64,000 bases of DNA from NCBI RefSeq assembly GCF_000378485.1, contig NZ_KB899972.1, positions 124,001 through 188,000 on the forward strand. The letters are read 5' to 3'. Under the pieces are notes generated by a model that made no database searches, had not been told where the DNA came from, and worked only from the letters and a program-made list of their open reading frames with translations. The position numbers were made by a program, and so were the translations under genes. Positions 45,992-55,309 of this stretch are shown here, one piece after another (positions within the stretch are counted from its first letter, which is position 1; every line of letters starts with the position of its first letter). Source of the stretch: Flavobacterium rivuli WB 3.3-2 = DSM 21788 (GTDB lineage Bacteria > Bacteroidota > Bacteroidia > Flavobacteriales > Flavobacteriaceae).

Positions 45992-46402
45992 ATGTTACAA
46001 AGAATACAAAGTATTTATTTACTCATAGCGGTTATAGCCAGCGGTATATTACCGTTTTTTTTACCGCTCTACACATTAGAGAACGGTGAGGTTGTAACCT
46101 TGTATGACAACATTGCCTATGTGTTGCTATTTGTGTTTAGTGCCACGTTATCTATAATAGGCATCTTTACTTATAAAAACCGAAAAAAACAGTTTGTTTT
46201 AGGCAGGCTGAATTTGATTCTGAATTTAATTTTATTAGGATTATTTATATATAAGTCGCTAAATTTATCCGGAGATGCTAATGTGTCTGAGAAGGGTATT
46301 GGGATGTTCCTCCCTATTGTTTCTATCGTTTTTATAAGCCTTGCAAACAGGGCTATCAAAAGGGATGAGGATCTTGTAAAATCAGCAGACCGATTGAGGT
46401 AA
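45992..46402 (+). CDS. DUF4293 family membrane protein
   Basis: A 136-residue protein with four hydrophobic segments; LQRIQSIYLLIA at the N-terminus is the family hallmark. The loop after the second helix is basic (TYKNRKKQF). The family is restricted to Bacteroidota and commonly lies divergent from rho, as here. Function unknown. Confidence 0.82.
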   Translation: MLQRIQSIYLLIAVIASGILPFFLPLYTLENGEVVTLYDNIAYVLLFVFSATLSIIGIFTYKNRKKQFVLGRLNLILNLILLGLFIYKSLNLSGDANVSEKGIGMFLPIVSIVFISLANRAIKRDEDLVKSADRLR

Positions 46403-46431
46403 GCCTTTTATCTTAGTTTATTAGTGCGTAA

Positions 46432-46462
46432 AAATCCGGGCCTGTAAAGCCCGGATTTTTTT
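46432..46462 (+). terminator. Terminator of the DUF4293 gene
   Basis: Arms AAATCCGGGC (46432-46441) and GCCCGGATTT (46449-46458) with a T7 tail, 29 bp after the stop. The remainder of 46463-46681 is AT-rich and empty. Confidence 0.9.
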
Positions 46463-46681
46463 GTACCTTATTTCCCCCTTAGTTAATGCATGAATCGTCT
46501 AACTATATTTACATTATTTATCTGTCATGGCTATTTAATTGGTTGTTACTACTCATACAGTCTTCGCGTGTATTTTTGTTATTTCAAAGCAGGTGCAAAA
46601 AAACCTTTATACTTATAAAACAAGTTTTGTTGTAACCCTTTAACCTGCACAAAAAAAATTAATCGTAAAAATATTTAAAAG

Positions 46682-46689
46682 TATATTTG
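46682..46689 (+). promoter_or_regulatory. -7 box of the SDR gene
   Basis: TATATTTG fits TAnnTTTG and ends 37 bp before the ATG. The leader contains a small CGGCGGTTTACCGTC stem. Confidence 0.55.
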
Positions 46690-46726
46690 CAGCCCGGCGG
46701 TTTACCGTCTTTCAAAATGATATTTT

Positions 46727-48274
46727 ATGACGACGAACGATGATATTACACCCGCTGTAAACCTTCACGATATAGAGAAATGTATTGCTTTGCTAACACA
46801 ATTAAATAATGATACCAATCAAATATTTGATATACCTAAAGAGCAAAGAACTGCCCTGATTAAAGCTGCAGGACAATTTTCCAGGCCAGACCGCGATGAG
46901 CTTTCCCGCCGGAAAAAAGACGGGAAGCTTGCCGCAAAACGAAAATTAGAAAAGCAGGACAGAATTGCCCGCAAGGTTACGGGAATAAGGGATGCCCGCG
47001 AAGCAAATATTTTTATAGCCCCAAAACTATTAAGCCTAAACGATTTAAGAGATAAAGAGCAATTAGAATTAAAAACACCCAGAAACTGTTACGTGTGTAA
47101 AACTCCGTTTACTAAAATGCACCACTTTTATGACACGATGTGTACCGATTGCGGCGATTTTAACTATGCAAAACGTTTTCAGACAGCTAATGTAAAAGGC
47201 CAGATAGCAGTTGTAACAGGCTCCCGCTTAAAAATAGGCTACCACATTACATTAATGTTATTGCGTGGCGGCGCAACAGTTATTGCTACTACGCGTTTTC
47301 CGGTAGACTCGGCAATACGTTTTGCTAAAGAAGATGATTTTATGGAATGGGGACACCGCTTAAAAATTCACGGTTTAGATTTACGCCACATACCAAGCGT
47401 AGAGATTTTTTGCAATTTTATAGAACAAAAGTACAACCGTTTAGATGTTCTTATTAATAATGCTGCACAAACTGTAAGGCGCCCGGCCGGGTTTTACACT
47501 CATTTGATGGAAAATGAAGAGTTGCCAATTACTGCTTTACCGCAACGGGTACAAGATGTATTAACAGACCATATAAATTGCCTGCAGGAGCTTAAGGTAC
47601 TTACCACAGGAGCATCATCTAACGATAACATGCCGGTAACCTGGCATGGGCCGGAGCCCGGAATTGGGTTAAGGGCATCTGCAAAGCTGTCGCAAATTCC
47701 TTATTCTTTTGATAATGCACTGGTTGCAAAAGAGGCTTTTCCGGAGGGAGAACTGGATGCCGATTTACAGCAGGTAGACTTAAGAAAAACCAACAGCTGG
47801 CGGTTAAAATTAGGCCAGATTGAGACTACCGAAATGATAGAGGTACAATTAGTTAATTCGGTAGCTCCTTTTGTACTGTGTAACCGGCTTGCCGAGGTAA
47901 TGAAAAAGGACAATACCGGGCAAAAACACATTATTAATGTCTCTGCCATGGAGGGTAAGTTTTATTATGGTTATAAAGATGACCGCCACCCACATACTAA
48001 TATGGCTAAAGCGGCATTAAATATGCTAACGCATACTGCTGCCGGCTCCCTGGCAAAAGAAGGTATTTTTATGAACGCCGTAGATACTGGCTGGGTAACA
48101 GATGAAGACCCTGCCGAATTAGCAAAAAGAAAACAAGAGGAAGAAGATTTTCAGCCCCCGTTAGATATTGTAGACGGAGCCGCAAGGGTTATGGATCCGC
48201 TGTTTGATGGCATTAATACAGGAAAGCACTGGTGCGGCAAATTTTTAAAAGACTACGTTCCTATTTCCTGGTAA
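46727..48274 (+). CDS. SDR-family protein with N-terminal zinc ribbon
   Basis: A 515-residue protein, twice the length of a typical SDR. Residues 1-110 are helical and charged. A zinc ribbon is formed by CYVC (Cys121, Cys124) and CTDC (Cys139, Cys142). The Rossmann part starts [12 protein letters not shown] near 162 and has [12 protein letters not shown]. Where the catalytic YxxxK is expected, I read [12 protein letters not shown]: Lys is kept, but Thr stands four before it instead of Tyr. The preceding Ser is present in NVSAMEGKF. Catalysis may be lost or altered. It is 142 bp upstream of the kinase gene at 48417 and co-oriented with it. Confidence 0.82.
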   Translation: MTTNDDITPAVNLHDIEKCIALLTQLNNDTNQIFDIPKEQRTALIKAAGQFSRPDRDELSRRKKDGKLAAKRKLEKQDRIARKVTGIRDAREANIFIAPKLLSLNDLRDKEQLELKTPRNCYVCKTPFTKMHHFYDTMCTDCGDFNYAKRFQTANVKGQIAVVTGSRLKIGYHITLMLLRGGATVIATTRFPVDSAIRFAKEDDFMEWGHRLKIHGLDLRHIPSVEIFCNFIEQKYNRLDVLINNAAQTVRRPAGFYTHLMENEELPITALPQRVQDVLTDHINCLQELKVLTTGASSNDNMPVTWHGPEPGIGLRASAKLSQIPYSFDNALVAKEAFPEGELDADLQQVDLRKTNSWRLKLGQIETTEMIEVQLVNSVAPFVLCNRLAEVMKKDNTGQKHIINVSAMEGKFYYGYKDDRHPHTNMAKAALNMLTHTAAGSLAKEGIFMNAVDTGWVTDEDPAELAKRKQEEEDFQPPLDIVDGAARVMDPLFDGINTGKHWCGKFLKDYVPISW

Positions 48275-48416
48275 TAAACCCTGCATATACATCATTATTG
48301 GTTTACAGCTTTCTTTTAACCTTAAATAAAAGTTAAAAACATACTAAAAATAATCTTAAATTTTGGGATAGTTAATAATTTTCGCGTAATCTTATACCAT
48401 ATAATTTTTTAACAAT

Positions 48417-49811
48417 ATGGCACTGTATACAAAGCAATTACAGCAATTTGAAGCGCTGGTTTCTGTCCCTGAAAATCAGTTGGAATGGCTGGAGCAACAC
48501 AGTAAAATTGTTACCTATGCCGAAGGAGAATTTATTGCGGTTGAGGGTACTCAAATATCCGGGCCACACTTTATTCTGGAAGGCCGTGTTTATATATATA
48601 TTAAACAGGGAAATGTTAACAGGGAGATTACGGTATTTCAGGAAGGTAATATTTTTGGCTACCTGCCTTATTCAAGGGGTGTTAATTCGAGCGTGCATGT
48701 ACAGGCAACAAGCCCTGTAAAATTGCTCTCTTTTAACACCGATGAAATTCGCACCATGATGCACGACCACTTTGAGCTTACCCAGGCACTCGTGCACATT
48801 ATGAACAACAGGGTGCGCGATTTTACTACAATGCAGCAGCAAAACGATAAAATGGCCGCGTTAGGTAAATTAGCTGCCGGGCTTGCCCATGAGTTAAATA
48901 ATCCTGCAGCAGCATTAGTAAGCGATTCTTTATCACTAAGGCAGCATTTGCTGCTGGAGCCTGAAACTTTTAAAAACCTTGCTGCACTATCTCTTTCCGC
49001 ATCCCAGCTTGATACTATAAATACAGAGATCAAGAAAATAGTAGGTGTAAACAACAGGCCGGCTTTAAGCCTTAAAGAAAAAACCAAAAAAGAAGAGGCT
49101 ATTGCCGACTGGCTTGATGAACGCGGAATTGAAAATTATGAGGAAATGAGCGAGATATTTGCCGATTTTAACTTTAGCTTTGAAAAGTTAGAAACTTTGG
49201 GGCAGCCACTTCCTAAAAATGCATTGTCGCCTGTATTTAACTGGATATATAATATTTTAACTACCGAAAAGATACTACAGGACATTCAGGTATCGTCTGG
49301 CAGGATCTCTGAATTGATAAAATCGGTAAAAATATATACCCATATGGACAGGGGAGCCGAAAAAATTATAACAAACATTCATGACGGTATACAAAATACC
49401 TTAAGCATACTGGGGCATAAAATAAGAAAAGGAAATATACAACTGGAACAAAACTATGACAGTACACTGCCTAACATTATGGCATATACCGGCGAGCTTA
49501 ACCAGGTATGGACCAATCTTATAGATAATGCGCTGGACAGTATGGAAAGTAACAGGAAGGGTAAAATTATTATTACTACCGAAAAAGACCGCGAATTTAT
49601 AAAGGTTACCATTACCGATGATGGACCTGGAATTCCTGAAAATATAAGGCTTAACATTTTTGATCCCTTTTTTACTACGAAAGAAGTTGGTAAAGGAACA
49701 GGCATGGGGCTTGAAACTGTACAACGAATAGTTTTAAAACATAACGGATCTGTTAAAGTAGAATCTGTACCCGGAGTAACAACTTTTACACTATGTTTTC
49801 CTGTAAATTAA
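48417..49811 (+). CDS. Cyclic-nucleotide-binding-domain sensor histidine kinase
   Basis: A 464-residue soluble kinase. Residues 1-135 are a cNMP/CRP-type beta-barrel (AEGEFIAVEGTQISGPHFIL); the phosphate-binding cassette is not clearly conserved. The HisKA region has KLAAGLAHELNNPAAALVS with His158. The ATPase domain (about 350-464) shows NLIDNALDSM, TDDGPGIPENI and GKGTGMGLETVQRI. It ends 35 bp before a response regulator gene, which is its likely partner. Confidence 0.9.
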   Translation: MALYTKQLQQFEALVSVPENQLEWLEQHSKIVTYAEGEFIAVEGTQISGPHFILEGRVYIYIKQGNVNREITVFQEGNIFGYLPYSRGVNSSVHVQATSPVKLLSFNTDEIRTMMHDHFELTQALVHIMNNRVRDFTTMQQQNDKMAALGKLAAGLAHELNNPAAALVSDSLSLRQHLLLEPETFKNLAALSLSASQLDTINTEIKKIVGVNNRPALSLKEKTKKEEAIADWLDERGIENYEEMSEIFADFNFSFEKLETLGQPLPKNALSPVFNWIYNILTTEKILQDIQVSSGRISELIKSVKIYTHMDRGAEKIITNIHDGIQNTLSILGHKIRKGNIQLEQNYDSTLPNIMAYTGELNQVWTNLIDNALDSMESNRKGKIIITTEKDREFIKVTITDDGPGIPENIRLNIFDPFFTTKEVGKGTGMGLETVQRIVLKHNGSVKVESVPGVTTFTLCFPVN

Positions 49812-49846
49812 TAAAACGGCTATAGATAATTAAACAATAAAACAAC

Positions 49847-51508
49847 ATGGAAAAACCAATTATATTCTCTATAGACGACGATCAGCAGGTATTAAATGCC
49901 ATTACAAGAGACCTTAAGGCAAAATACAGCGGCGAGTACAAAATTATAAGTACCACATCTGCAAAGGAAGCACTTGAGAGGGTTACCGAACTTAAAAATG
50001 AAGCCCGCGCCATAGCTATGTTTGTGTGCGACCAGCGTATGCCCGAAATGGAAGGTGTGGAATTTTTAGAACAGGCCATTAAAATTTTCCCGGAGGCTAA
50101 GCGAATTTTGCTTACCGCCTACTCTGATACTGAAGCCGCCATTAGCGCCATCAATAAAATTCAGCTGGATTATTACCTAATGAAACCCTGGGATCCTGCC
50201 GAAGACAAACTGTACCCGCTTTTAAATGATTTACTTACCGACTGGCAAAGAAACTATAAGCCCGATTTTAAAGGTATACGCGTTATAGGCTACCAGTATT
50301 CTCCGCTATCGCATACCATTAAAGATTTTCTTGCAGGCAACCTTATGCCCTACCACTGGATGGATATAGAAAAAAATACAGAGGCCAATAATTTATTGGA
50401 AATTAACAATCTTACTACCGAATGCTTGCCTATAGTACTACTGGAAGACGGAGAGATACTACAACAGCCCGATATTCTAACCCTTGCAGAAAGTATAGGT
50501 ACTAACCCGGAAATTACAGCAGATGTGTATGATGTTGTTATTATAGGTGCCGGCCCTGCTGGGCTTGCCGCAGCGGTTTATGGCGCATCTGAAGGTTTAA
50601 AAACACTGGTAATAGAGCGCAAAGCACCCGGTGGGCAGGCAGGTACAAGCTCGCGCATAGAAAACTATCTTGGTTTTCCATCGGGCCTTACAGGTGCCGA
50701 TTTAGCGCAAAGGGCAATTAGCCAGACACGGCGCCTTGGAGCAGAATTTTTATCTCCTAAAGAAGTTGTGGCCATACGGGAAGTTGACAATTATAAAATA
50801 CTTAAACTTACAGATGGCAGCGAGATTAACTGCCGGGCGATAATTATTACCACAGGTGTTGATTATAGAAAACTGGAAACTAAGGGTATAGAAGATTTTA
50901 CAGGCGCAGGGGTTTATTATGGTGCCGCAATTACAGAAGCATCTGCCTGTAAGGACCAGAATGTTTATATAGTGGGTGGTGGAAATTCGGCAGGGCAATC
51001 TGCCGTTTACTTATCTAAATTTGCAACTAAAGTATATATCGTAATAAGGCGCGACAGCCTTTCCTACACCATGTCTGCCTACCTGATACAGCAAATTGCC
51101 GACCTGCCCAATATTGAAGTGCTTACTGATACCGAAGTAAAGGAGGCAACAGGAGACAAGCACCTGGAACACCTTACAATAGAGAACGTGGTAACAGGAG
51201 AAAAAACAACAGGCCCGGCCGCTGCCCTATATATTTTTATTGGTGCCAAACCTTATACAGATTGGCTAAATAGCGAAATTAGGCGCGATCCAAGAGGATT
51301 TATAGAAACCGGCCACGAATTAAAAGTGTACAAAGATTTTGGGCAACGCTGGAAACTTAAACGCGACCCCTTTTTACTGGAAACAAGTACGCCTGGTATT
51401 TTTGCAGCCGGCGATGTACGATCGGGTGCCATGAACCGCATAGCATCTGCAGTGGGAGAAGGTTCTATGGCGATATCTTTTGTACATAAGTACCTTTCAG
51501 AAAATTAA
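49847..51508 (+). CDS. Response regulator fused to thioredoxin-reductase-like flavoprotein
   Basis: A 553-residue three-part protein. Residues 1-125 are a receiver: SIDDDQQV, phospho-acceptor Asp62 in VCDQRMPEM, LLTAYSD and MKPWDP. Residues about 140-218 look like a thioredoxin/glutaredoxin fold (GIRVIGYQYSPLSHTIKDF, cis-Pro in LPIVLLEDG) without Cys-x-x-Cys. Residues about 225-553 form an FAD/NAD(P)H reductase: GAGPAGLAAAVYG, GGQAGTSSRIENYLGFP, second dinucleotide site VGGGNSAGQSAVYL and GIFAAGDVRSGAM. The redox-active CATC of thioredoxin reductase is replaced by AAITEASAC, leaving one Cys. An enzyme as the output of a two-component system is the notable feature. Confidence 0.9.
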   Translation: MEKPIIFSIDDDQQVLNAITRDLKAKYSGEYKIISTTSAKEALERVTELKNEARAIAMFVCDQRMPEMEGVEFLEQAIKIFPEAKRILLTAYSDTEAAISAINKIQLDYYLMKPWDPAEDKLYPLLNDLLTDWQRNYKPDFKGIRVIGYQYSPLSHTIKDFLAGNLMPYHWMDIEKNTEANNLLEINNLTTECLPIVLLEDGEILQQPDILTLAESIGTNPEITADVYDVVIIGAGPAGLAAAVYGASEGLKTLVIERKAPGGQAGTSSRIENYLGFPSGLTGADLAQRAISQTRRLGAEFLSPKEVVAIREVDNYKILKLTDGSEINCRAIIITTGVDYRKLETKGIEDFTGAGVYYGAAITEASACKDQNVYIVGGGNSAGQSAVYLSKFATKVYIVIRRDSLSYTMSAYLIQQIADLPNIEVLTDTEVKEATGDKHLEHLTIENVVTGEKTTGPAAALYIFIGAKPYTDWLNSEIRRDPRGFIETGHELKVYKDFGQRWKLKRDPFLLETSTPGIFAAGDVRSGAMNRIASAVGEGSMAISFVHKYLSEN

Positions 51509-51558
51509 AATAATTAACCCTGTACAGTTTTACTTCTAAGAAAGAAAAGTGCAAAAAA

Positions 51559-51597
51559 AAAGGTGCTAAATCTATCATGATTTAGCACCTTTTTTTA
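51559..51597. terminator. Bidirectional terminator
   Basis: Arms AGGTGCTAAATC (51561-51572) and GATTTAGCACCT (51579-51590) with A- and T-rich flanks, between the regulator-reductase gene and the converging cupin gene. Confidence 0.9.
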
Positions 51598-51624
51598 GTA
51601 TACTGACTATCAGTGTTTTTTCAC

Positions 51625-52041
51625 TTATAGCACGCTTGTATACTGCTCGTCGGTTACACGTTCTTTCCATTCAACATATCCTGTATTGGTATTGTTGATA
51701 ATAGCAATATATTTAAATTCGCTATCAGGACAGGCACCATACCAGTGCTCTACACCGGGATGTACGGTAACTCCGTCTCCGTTACGCAATAGCTGCACAG
51801 GCTTATTTCTTTCCTGGTAATAACCGGCACCATCTGTTACAATAAGTATTTGTATACCGGGATAGGTGTGCCAGTTCATTCTTGACCCCGGCTCGAACAA
51901 TACATTTTTAATCATGTTATTGTAAACACGGTTGTTAGGAACAATAATTTGTGCCCATGCTGTACCTGTAACATAACTATTTGGCACCTGCACTCTTTGA
52001 GTATCCATTGTACCCTTCTGTTGATTTAATGATGTATCCAT
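51625..52041 (-). CDS. Cupin domain protein
   Basis: With the ATG at 52041 the protein is 138 residues. A promoter box 19 bp upstream favours this start over one at 52095. Cupin motif 1 is NWHTYPGIQILIVTDGAG (His residues with the downstream Glu in YYQERNK), motif 2 is GDGVTVHPGVEHWYGA. It resembles quercetin-type or carboxymuconolactone-associated cupins of about 140 residues. Substrate unknown. It is followed upstream by an AraC-type regulator on the same strand. Confidence 0.82.
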   Translation of the reverse strand: MDTSLNQQKGTMDTQRVQVPNSYVTGTAWAQIIVPNNRVYNNMIKNVLFEPGSRMNWHTYPGIQILIVTDGAGYYQERNKPVQLLRNGDGVTVHPGVEHWYGACPDSEFKYIAIINNTNTGYVEWKERVTDEQYTSVL

Positions 52042-52059
52042 AGTTTTGCTTATATGCTG

Positions 52060-52067
52060 CAAAGTTA
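52060..52067 (-). promoter_or_regulatory. -7 box of the cupin gene
   Basis: The minus strand reads TAACTTTG, matching TAnnTTTG, 18 bp before the ATG at 52041. The same octamer precedes the AraC-type gene at 53006-53013. Confidence 0.5.
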
Positions 52068-52128
52068 CATGCTTAATAAAGAGCAGTGATAACACATATC
52101 AAACAAAAAATTATGAATTTGAAACAAT

Positions 52129-53001
52129 TTATCCCCTTATTGCTTTTGGTATGGTTCCTGTTAACCGTTTAAAGTAGTTGTTAAAATAGCTGGGATATTC
52201 AAACCCTAATGAGTAAGCAATATCAGCAATACTCCAGTCGGTGTGTTGTAATAGTGCCTTAGATTCGCTAATAACCCTTTCTGCAATGTGCGATGTTGTA
52301 GACCTTCCTGTTATTTCTTTAACCGACCTGTTAAGGTGGTTTACGTGTATGGCAAGGTTTTGCGCAAAGTCCTGCGGCGTTTTAAGTTTAAGCGGGCGTT
52401 CTTTAGTTTCTATAGGAAATTGTCTTTCCAGCAGCTCAAGAAAAAGCGTTGTTATTCTTGAAGAAGCATTTTTATGTTTAAAAAAACTTTCCGTCGGTTG
52501 CATTTTAAGTGCCTCATGTATTACGAGCATGAGGCAATTGCGAATAAGGTCATCCTTAAATACATAGTCAGAATCCTGCTCTGCTATCATCCTCTTAAAC
52601 ATACTGTCTATAAAATATTTTTGTTCTTCGCATAACGAAAATATGGGAGTACCGCCCGGCTTAAACAATTGCGATTCAGTAAGGCACTCAGACCTTTCTG
52701 CTGTCTTAAAAAAATCTTCAGTAAATACACAGGCAAAACCATTATAATCAGGAGATAATGTTTCCCAAGAGTAAGGAACGTGCGGATTACCAAAGAACAA
52801 TATAGTACCATCTGTTTCTATACCCCTGTCGGCATAATGAATGGTGTTTTTTCCTGTGTTTATGGCTATTTTATAAAAATCTCTTCTATTGTATGTTGGT
52901 ACTGTAGCAGCATTGCCCATTATCTCATAAACCCTGAAGCCTTTTAGCTTTAAGTCCGATCCTTTAAAATCAGGGGCACAGTTAGGTGTTTCATTATCCA
53001 T
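52129..53001 (-). CDS. AraC family transcriptional regulator
   Basis: A 290-residue regulator. The N-terminal half (residues about 20-160) is a cupin-like sensing domain. The C-terminal AraC DNA-binding domain has two helix-turn-helix units: NLAIHVNHLNRSVKEITG near 210 and WSIADIAYSLGFEYPSYFNN near 255, ending RLTGTIPKAI. It likely controls the cupin gene 87 bp downstream, on the same strand. The -7 box TAACTTTG is 4 bp from its start codon, so the message may be nearly leaderless. Confidence 0.88.
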   Translation of the reverse strand: MDNETPNCAPDFKGSDLKLKGFRVYEIMGNAATVPTYNRRDFYKIAINTGKNTIHYADRGIETDGTILFFGNPHVPYSWETLSPDYNGFACVFTEDFFKTAERSECLTESQLFKPGGTPIFSLCEEQKYFIDSMFKRMIAEQDSDYVFKDDLIRNCLMLVIHEALKMQPTESFFKHKNASSRITTLFLELLERQFPIETKERPLKLKTPQDFAQNLAIHVNHLNRSVKEITGRSTTSHIAERVISESKALLQHTDWSIADIAYSLGFEYPSYFNNYFKRLTGTIPKAIRG

Positions 53002-53202
53002 TTTGCAAAGTTAAGGGAATCAAATATATTTTCGGTAATTTGAATGTTGAAAATACGTAACAGGCAATTTTAATACATTTTTGTGTACCGTATAAATAAA
53101 ATAGTATCACTACAACTACCTAAAAAGTGAAATAATTGATGCTTACTAAATTTTAAATCCCACTAAAAAAAAGTATATTTATAGTGCTAAAAATCAAGCT
53201 CT

Positions 53203-54084
53203 ATGTACTTTAAACCATTACTTAAAATTATAGGCGTATTCCTTTTTACCGCTGCTTTAACAAGCTTTACCCATAAACCAGAATGGAACAACCTGCTGGA
53301 CAAAAACCTGTCGCAATGGGAAATGTACCTTAGTTACAGGCATAAACCCGGCTATAATGGTAAAGTTCCTGTTAATGATAAAGGCGAGCAGGTACAGCCT
53401 GTTGGCTATAATAAAAATGAAGCTAACGTTTTTACCGTTATAGAAGATAAAGGTCAGCCTGTACTTCGCGTAAGTGGCGAAATTTATGGTTGCATTTTCA
53501 CAAAAGCTGAATATGAAAATTATCATTTTAAGGCAAAAGTAAAATGGGGAGAAAAAAAATGGGATCCGCGCAGCGATAAGTTAAGGGATTCAGGAATTTT
53601 ATACCACTCTGTTGGGGAGGCCGGTAAAGATTACTGGCGTGCCTGGATGCTGTCTCAGGAATTTCAATTAATGGAGGGCCACATGGGCGATTACTGGAAT
53701 ATTGCCAATGCAGCAATAGATGTCCGCGCTTTTATTCCGGAAGGTATTATGAACCCTGTGGCAAATGAGAAACAACCTTTCCTGCCTATTGGCAGTAACA
53801 CAGGAACAAGTGGTTTTTGCCTTCGCAGCGAAAACCATGAAAGTTCTAAGGGAGAATGGACCCAGATAGAACTTATATGTTTTGAAGGTAAAAGCCTGCA
53901 TATTGTAAACGGCCATGTGGTTATGGTGCTGCAAAACTCGCGCTATGTAGAAAATGGTACATCAATACCGTTAACAAAGGGCAAAATACAAATGCAAAGC
54001 GAAGCCGCCGAGACTTTTTATAAAGATGTAATGATAAAGGAACTTAAAGCCTTGCCAGCAGAATATACGTCTTACTTTAAATAA
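53203..54084 (+). CDS. DUF1080 family protein (3-keto-disaccharide hydrolase-like), secreted
   Basis: A 293-residue protein with a signal peptide (about residues 1-20). The jelly-roll DUF1080 fold is indicated by NNLLDKNLSQWEMYL, FKAKVKWGEKKWDPRSDKL and GILYHSVGEAGKDYWRAWM, then QIELICFEGKSLHIVNG. The family is renamed 3-keto-disaccharide hydrolase after characterised members that cleave 3-keto-glycosides. A Gfo/Idh/MocA oxidoreductase and sugar-isomerase-like genes nearby fit that pathway. Confidence 0.82.
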   Translation: MYFKPLLKIIGVFLFTAALTSFTHKPEWNNLLDKNLSQWEMYLSYRHKPGYNGKVPVNDKGEQVQPVGYNKNEANVFTVIEDKGQPVLRVSGEIYGCIFTKAEYENYHFKAKVKWGEKKWDPRSDKLRDSGILYHSVGEAGKDYWRAWMLSQEFQLMEGHMGDYWNIANAAIDVRAFIPEGIMNPVANEKQPFLPIGSNTGTSGFCLRSENHESSKGEWTQIELICFEGKSLHIVNGHVVMVLQNSRYVENGTSIPLTKGKIQMQSEAAETFYKDVMIKELKALPAEYTSYFK

Positions 54085-54249
54085 CAATTTCTCCTTTAAT
54101 AAAACAAAGCACTTATCTCAAAAAATACTTAACAAATATTTTTTGTCATTTTGACGAAGGAAGAATCTCTTATTATTAAGCAATTGAGATTCTTCACTTC
54201 ATTGCATTACGTTCAGAATGAAAATTTTGAGACTATATCTTTATATTTA

Positions 54250-55305
54250 TTAGTCTAACCCTAATATCTTTTTAATCTTTGCCGGATCGGTTACTCCACC
54301 TGCAAAATCGTCAAAGGTTTTCTGGGTAGCTTCTATAATGTGGCTATTTATAAATGGTGCTCCTTCCCTTGCCCCTTGTTCGGGGCTTTTTATACAGCAC
54401 TCCCACTCCATAACTGCCCATACATCACAGCCATATTGCGTTAGTTTACTAAAAATACCTTTAAAATCTATTTGCCCATCACCCGGCGACCTGAATCTTC
54501 CTGCCCTGTCGACCCAGTCGGCATATCCTCCATAAACACCCTGTTTACCTGTAGGGTTAAACTCGGCATCTTTAACATGAAACGCTTTAATAAATTCATG
54601 ATAATGGTCTATATAAATTAGGTAATCAAGTTGTTGAAGTAAAAAATGGCTGGGATCATACAGCATATTTACCCTTTTATGGTTACCTGTTGCTTCAAGA
54701 AAACGCTCAAACGAAATTCCGTCATGCAAATCTTCTCCCGGATGAATTTCGTAACACACATCAACCCCATTATCATCAAAATGGTTTAGTACAGGCAGCC
54801 AGCGTTTGGCAAGTTCTTCAAAGCCAGCGGCTACTAATCCCGGTGGGCGTTGTGGCCACGGATACATAGTATGCCATAATAAGGCCCCGGAGAACGTTGC
54901 ATGAGTGGTAAGCCCAAGCCTGCGCGATGCCGTTGCGGCTTTTTTAACCGTTTCTATAGCCCATTGGGCACGGGCTTTAGGGTTGTTTTTTACTGCTAAA
55001 GGTGCAAAATTATCAAACATAACATCATAGGCCGGGTTTACTGCTATAAGCTGACCCTGCAAATGTGTAGATAGTTCGGTTATCTCCAGGCCGTAACTGT
55101 TTATTGTACCTTTAAGTTCATCGCAATAATCCTGGCTATCGGCAGCTTTATCAAGGTCAATAAGCCATGAGTCAGATGTTGGTATCTGTATTCCCTTATA
55201 CCCCAGTCCTGTCGCCCATTGGCATAAACCGTCTAACGAATTATAGGGTGCTTCATTACCTATAAACTGTGCCAAAAAAATTCCCGGCCCTTTTACTTTT
55301 TTCAT
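54250..55305 (-). CDS. Sugar phosphate isomerase/epimerase-like TIM barrel protein
   Basis: A 351-residue protein starting MKKVKGPGIF; this start, 4 bp after the oxidoreductase stop, is preferred over a longer frame beginning at 55359 inside that gene. The AP-endonuclease-2-like TIM barrel has CYEIHPGEDLHDG and MLYDPSHFLLQ, with metal ligands Glu, Asp, His, and AVMEWECC near the C-terminus (Glu). Substrate probably an inositol- or keto-sugar. It forms an operon with the oxidoreductase, transporter and second TIM barrel. Confidence 0.83.
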   Translation of the reverse strand: MKKVKGPGIFLAQFIGNEAPYNSLDGLCQWATGLGYKGIQIPTSDSWLIDLDKAADSQDYCDELKGTINSYGLEITELSTHLQGQLIAVNPAYDVMFDNFAPLAVKNNPKARAQWAIETVKKAATASRRLGLTTHATFSGALLWHTMYPWPQRPPGLVAAGFEELAKRWLPVLNHFDDNGVDVCYEIHPGEDLHDGISFERFLEATGNHKRVNMLYDPSHFLLQQLDYLIYIDHYHEFIKAFHVKDAEFNPTGKQGVYGGYADWVDRAGRFRSPGDGQIDFKGIFSKLTQYGCDVWAVMEWECCIKSPEQGAREGAPFINSHIIEATQKTFDDFAGGVTDPAKIKKILGLD

Positions 55306-55309
55306 ATTA

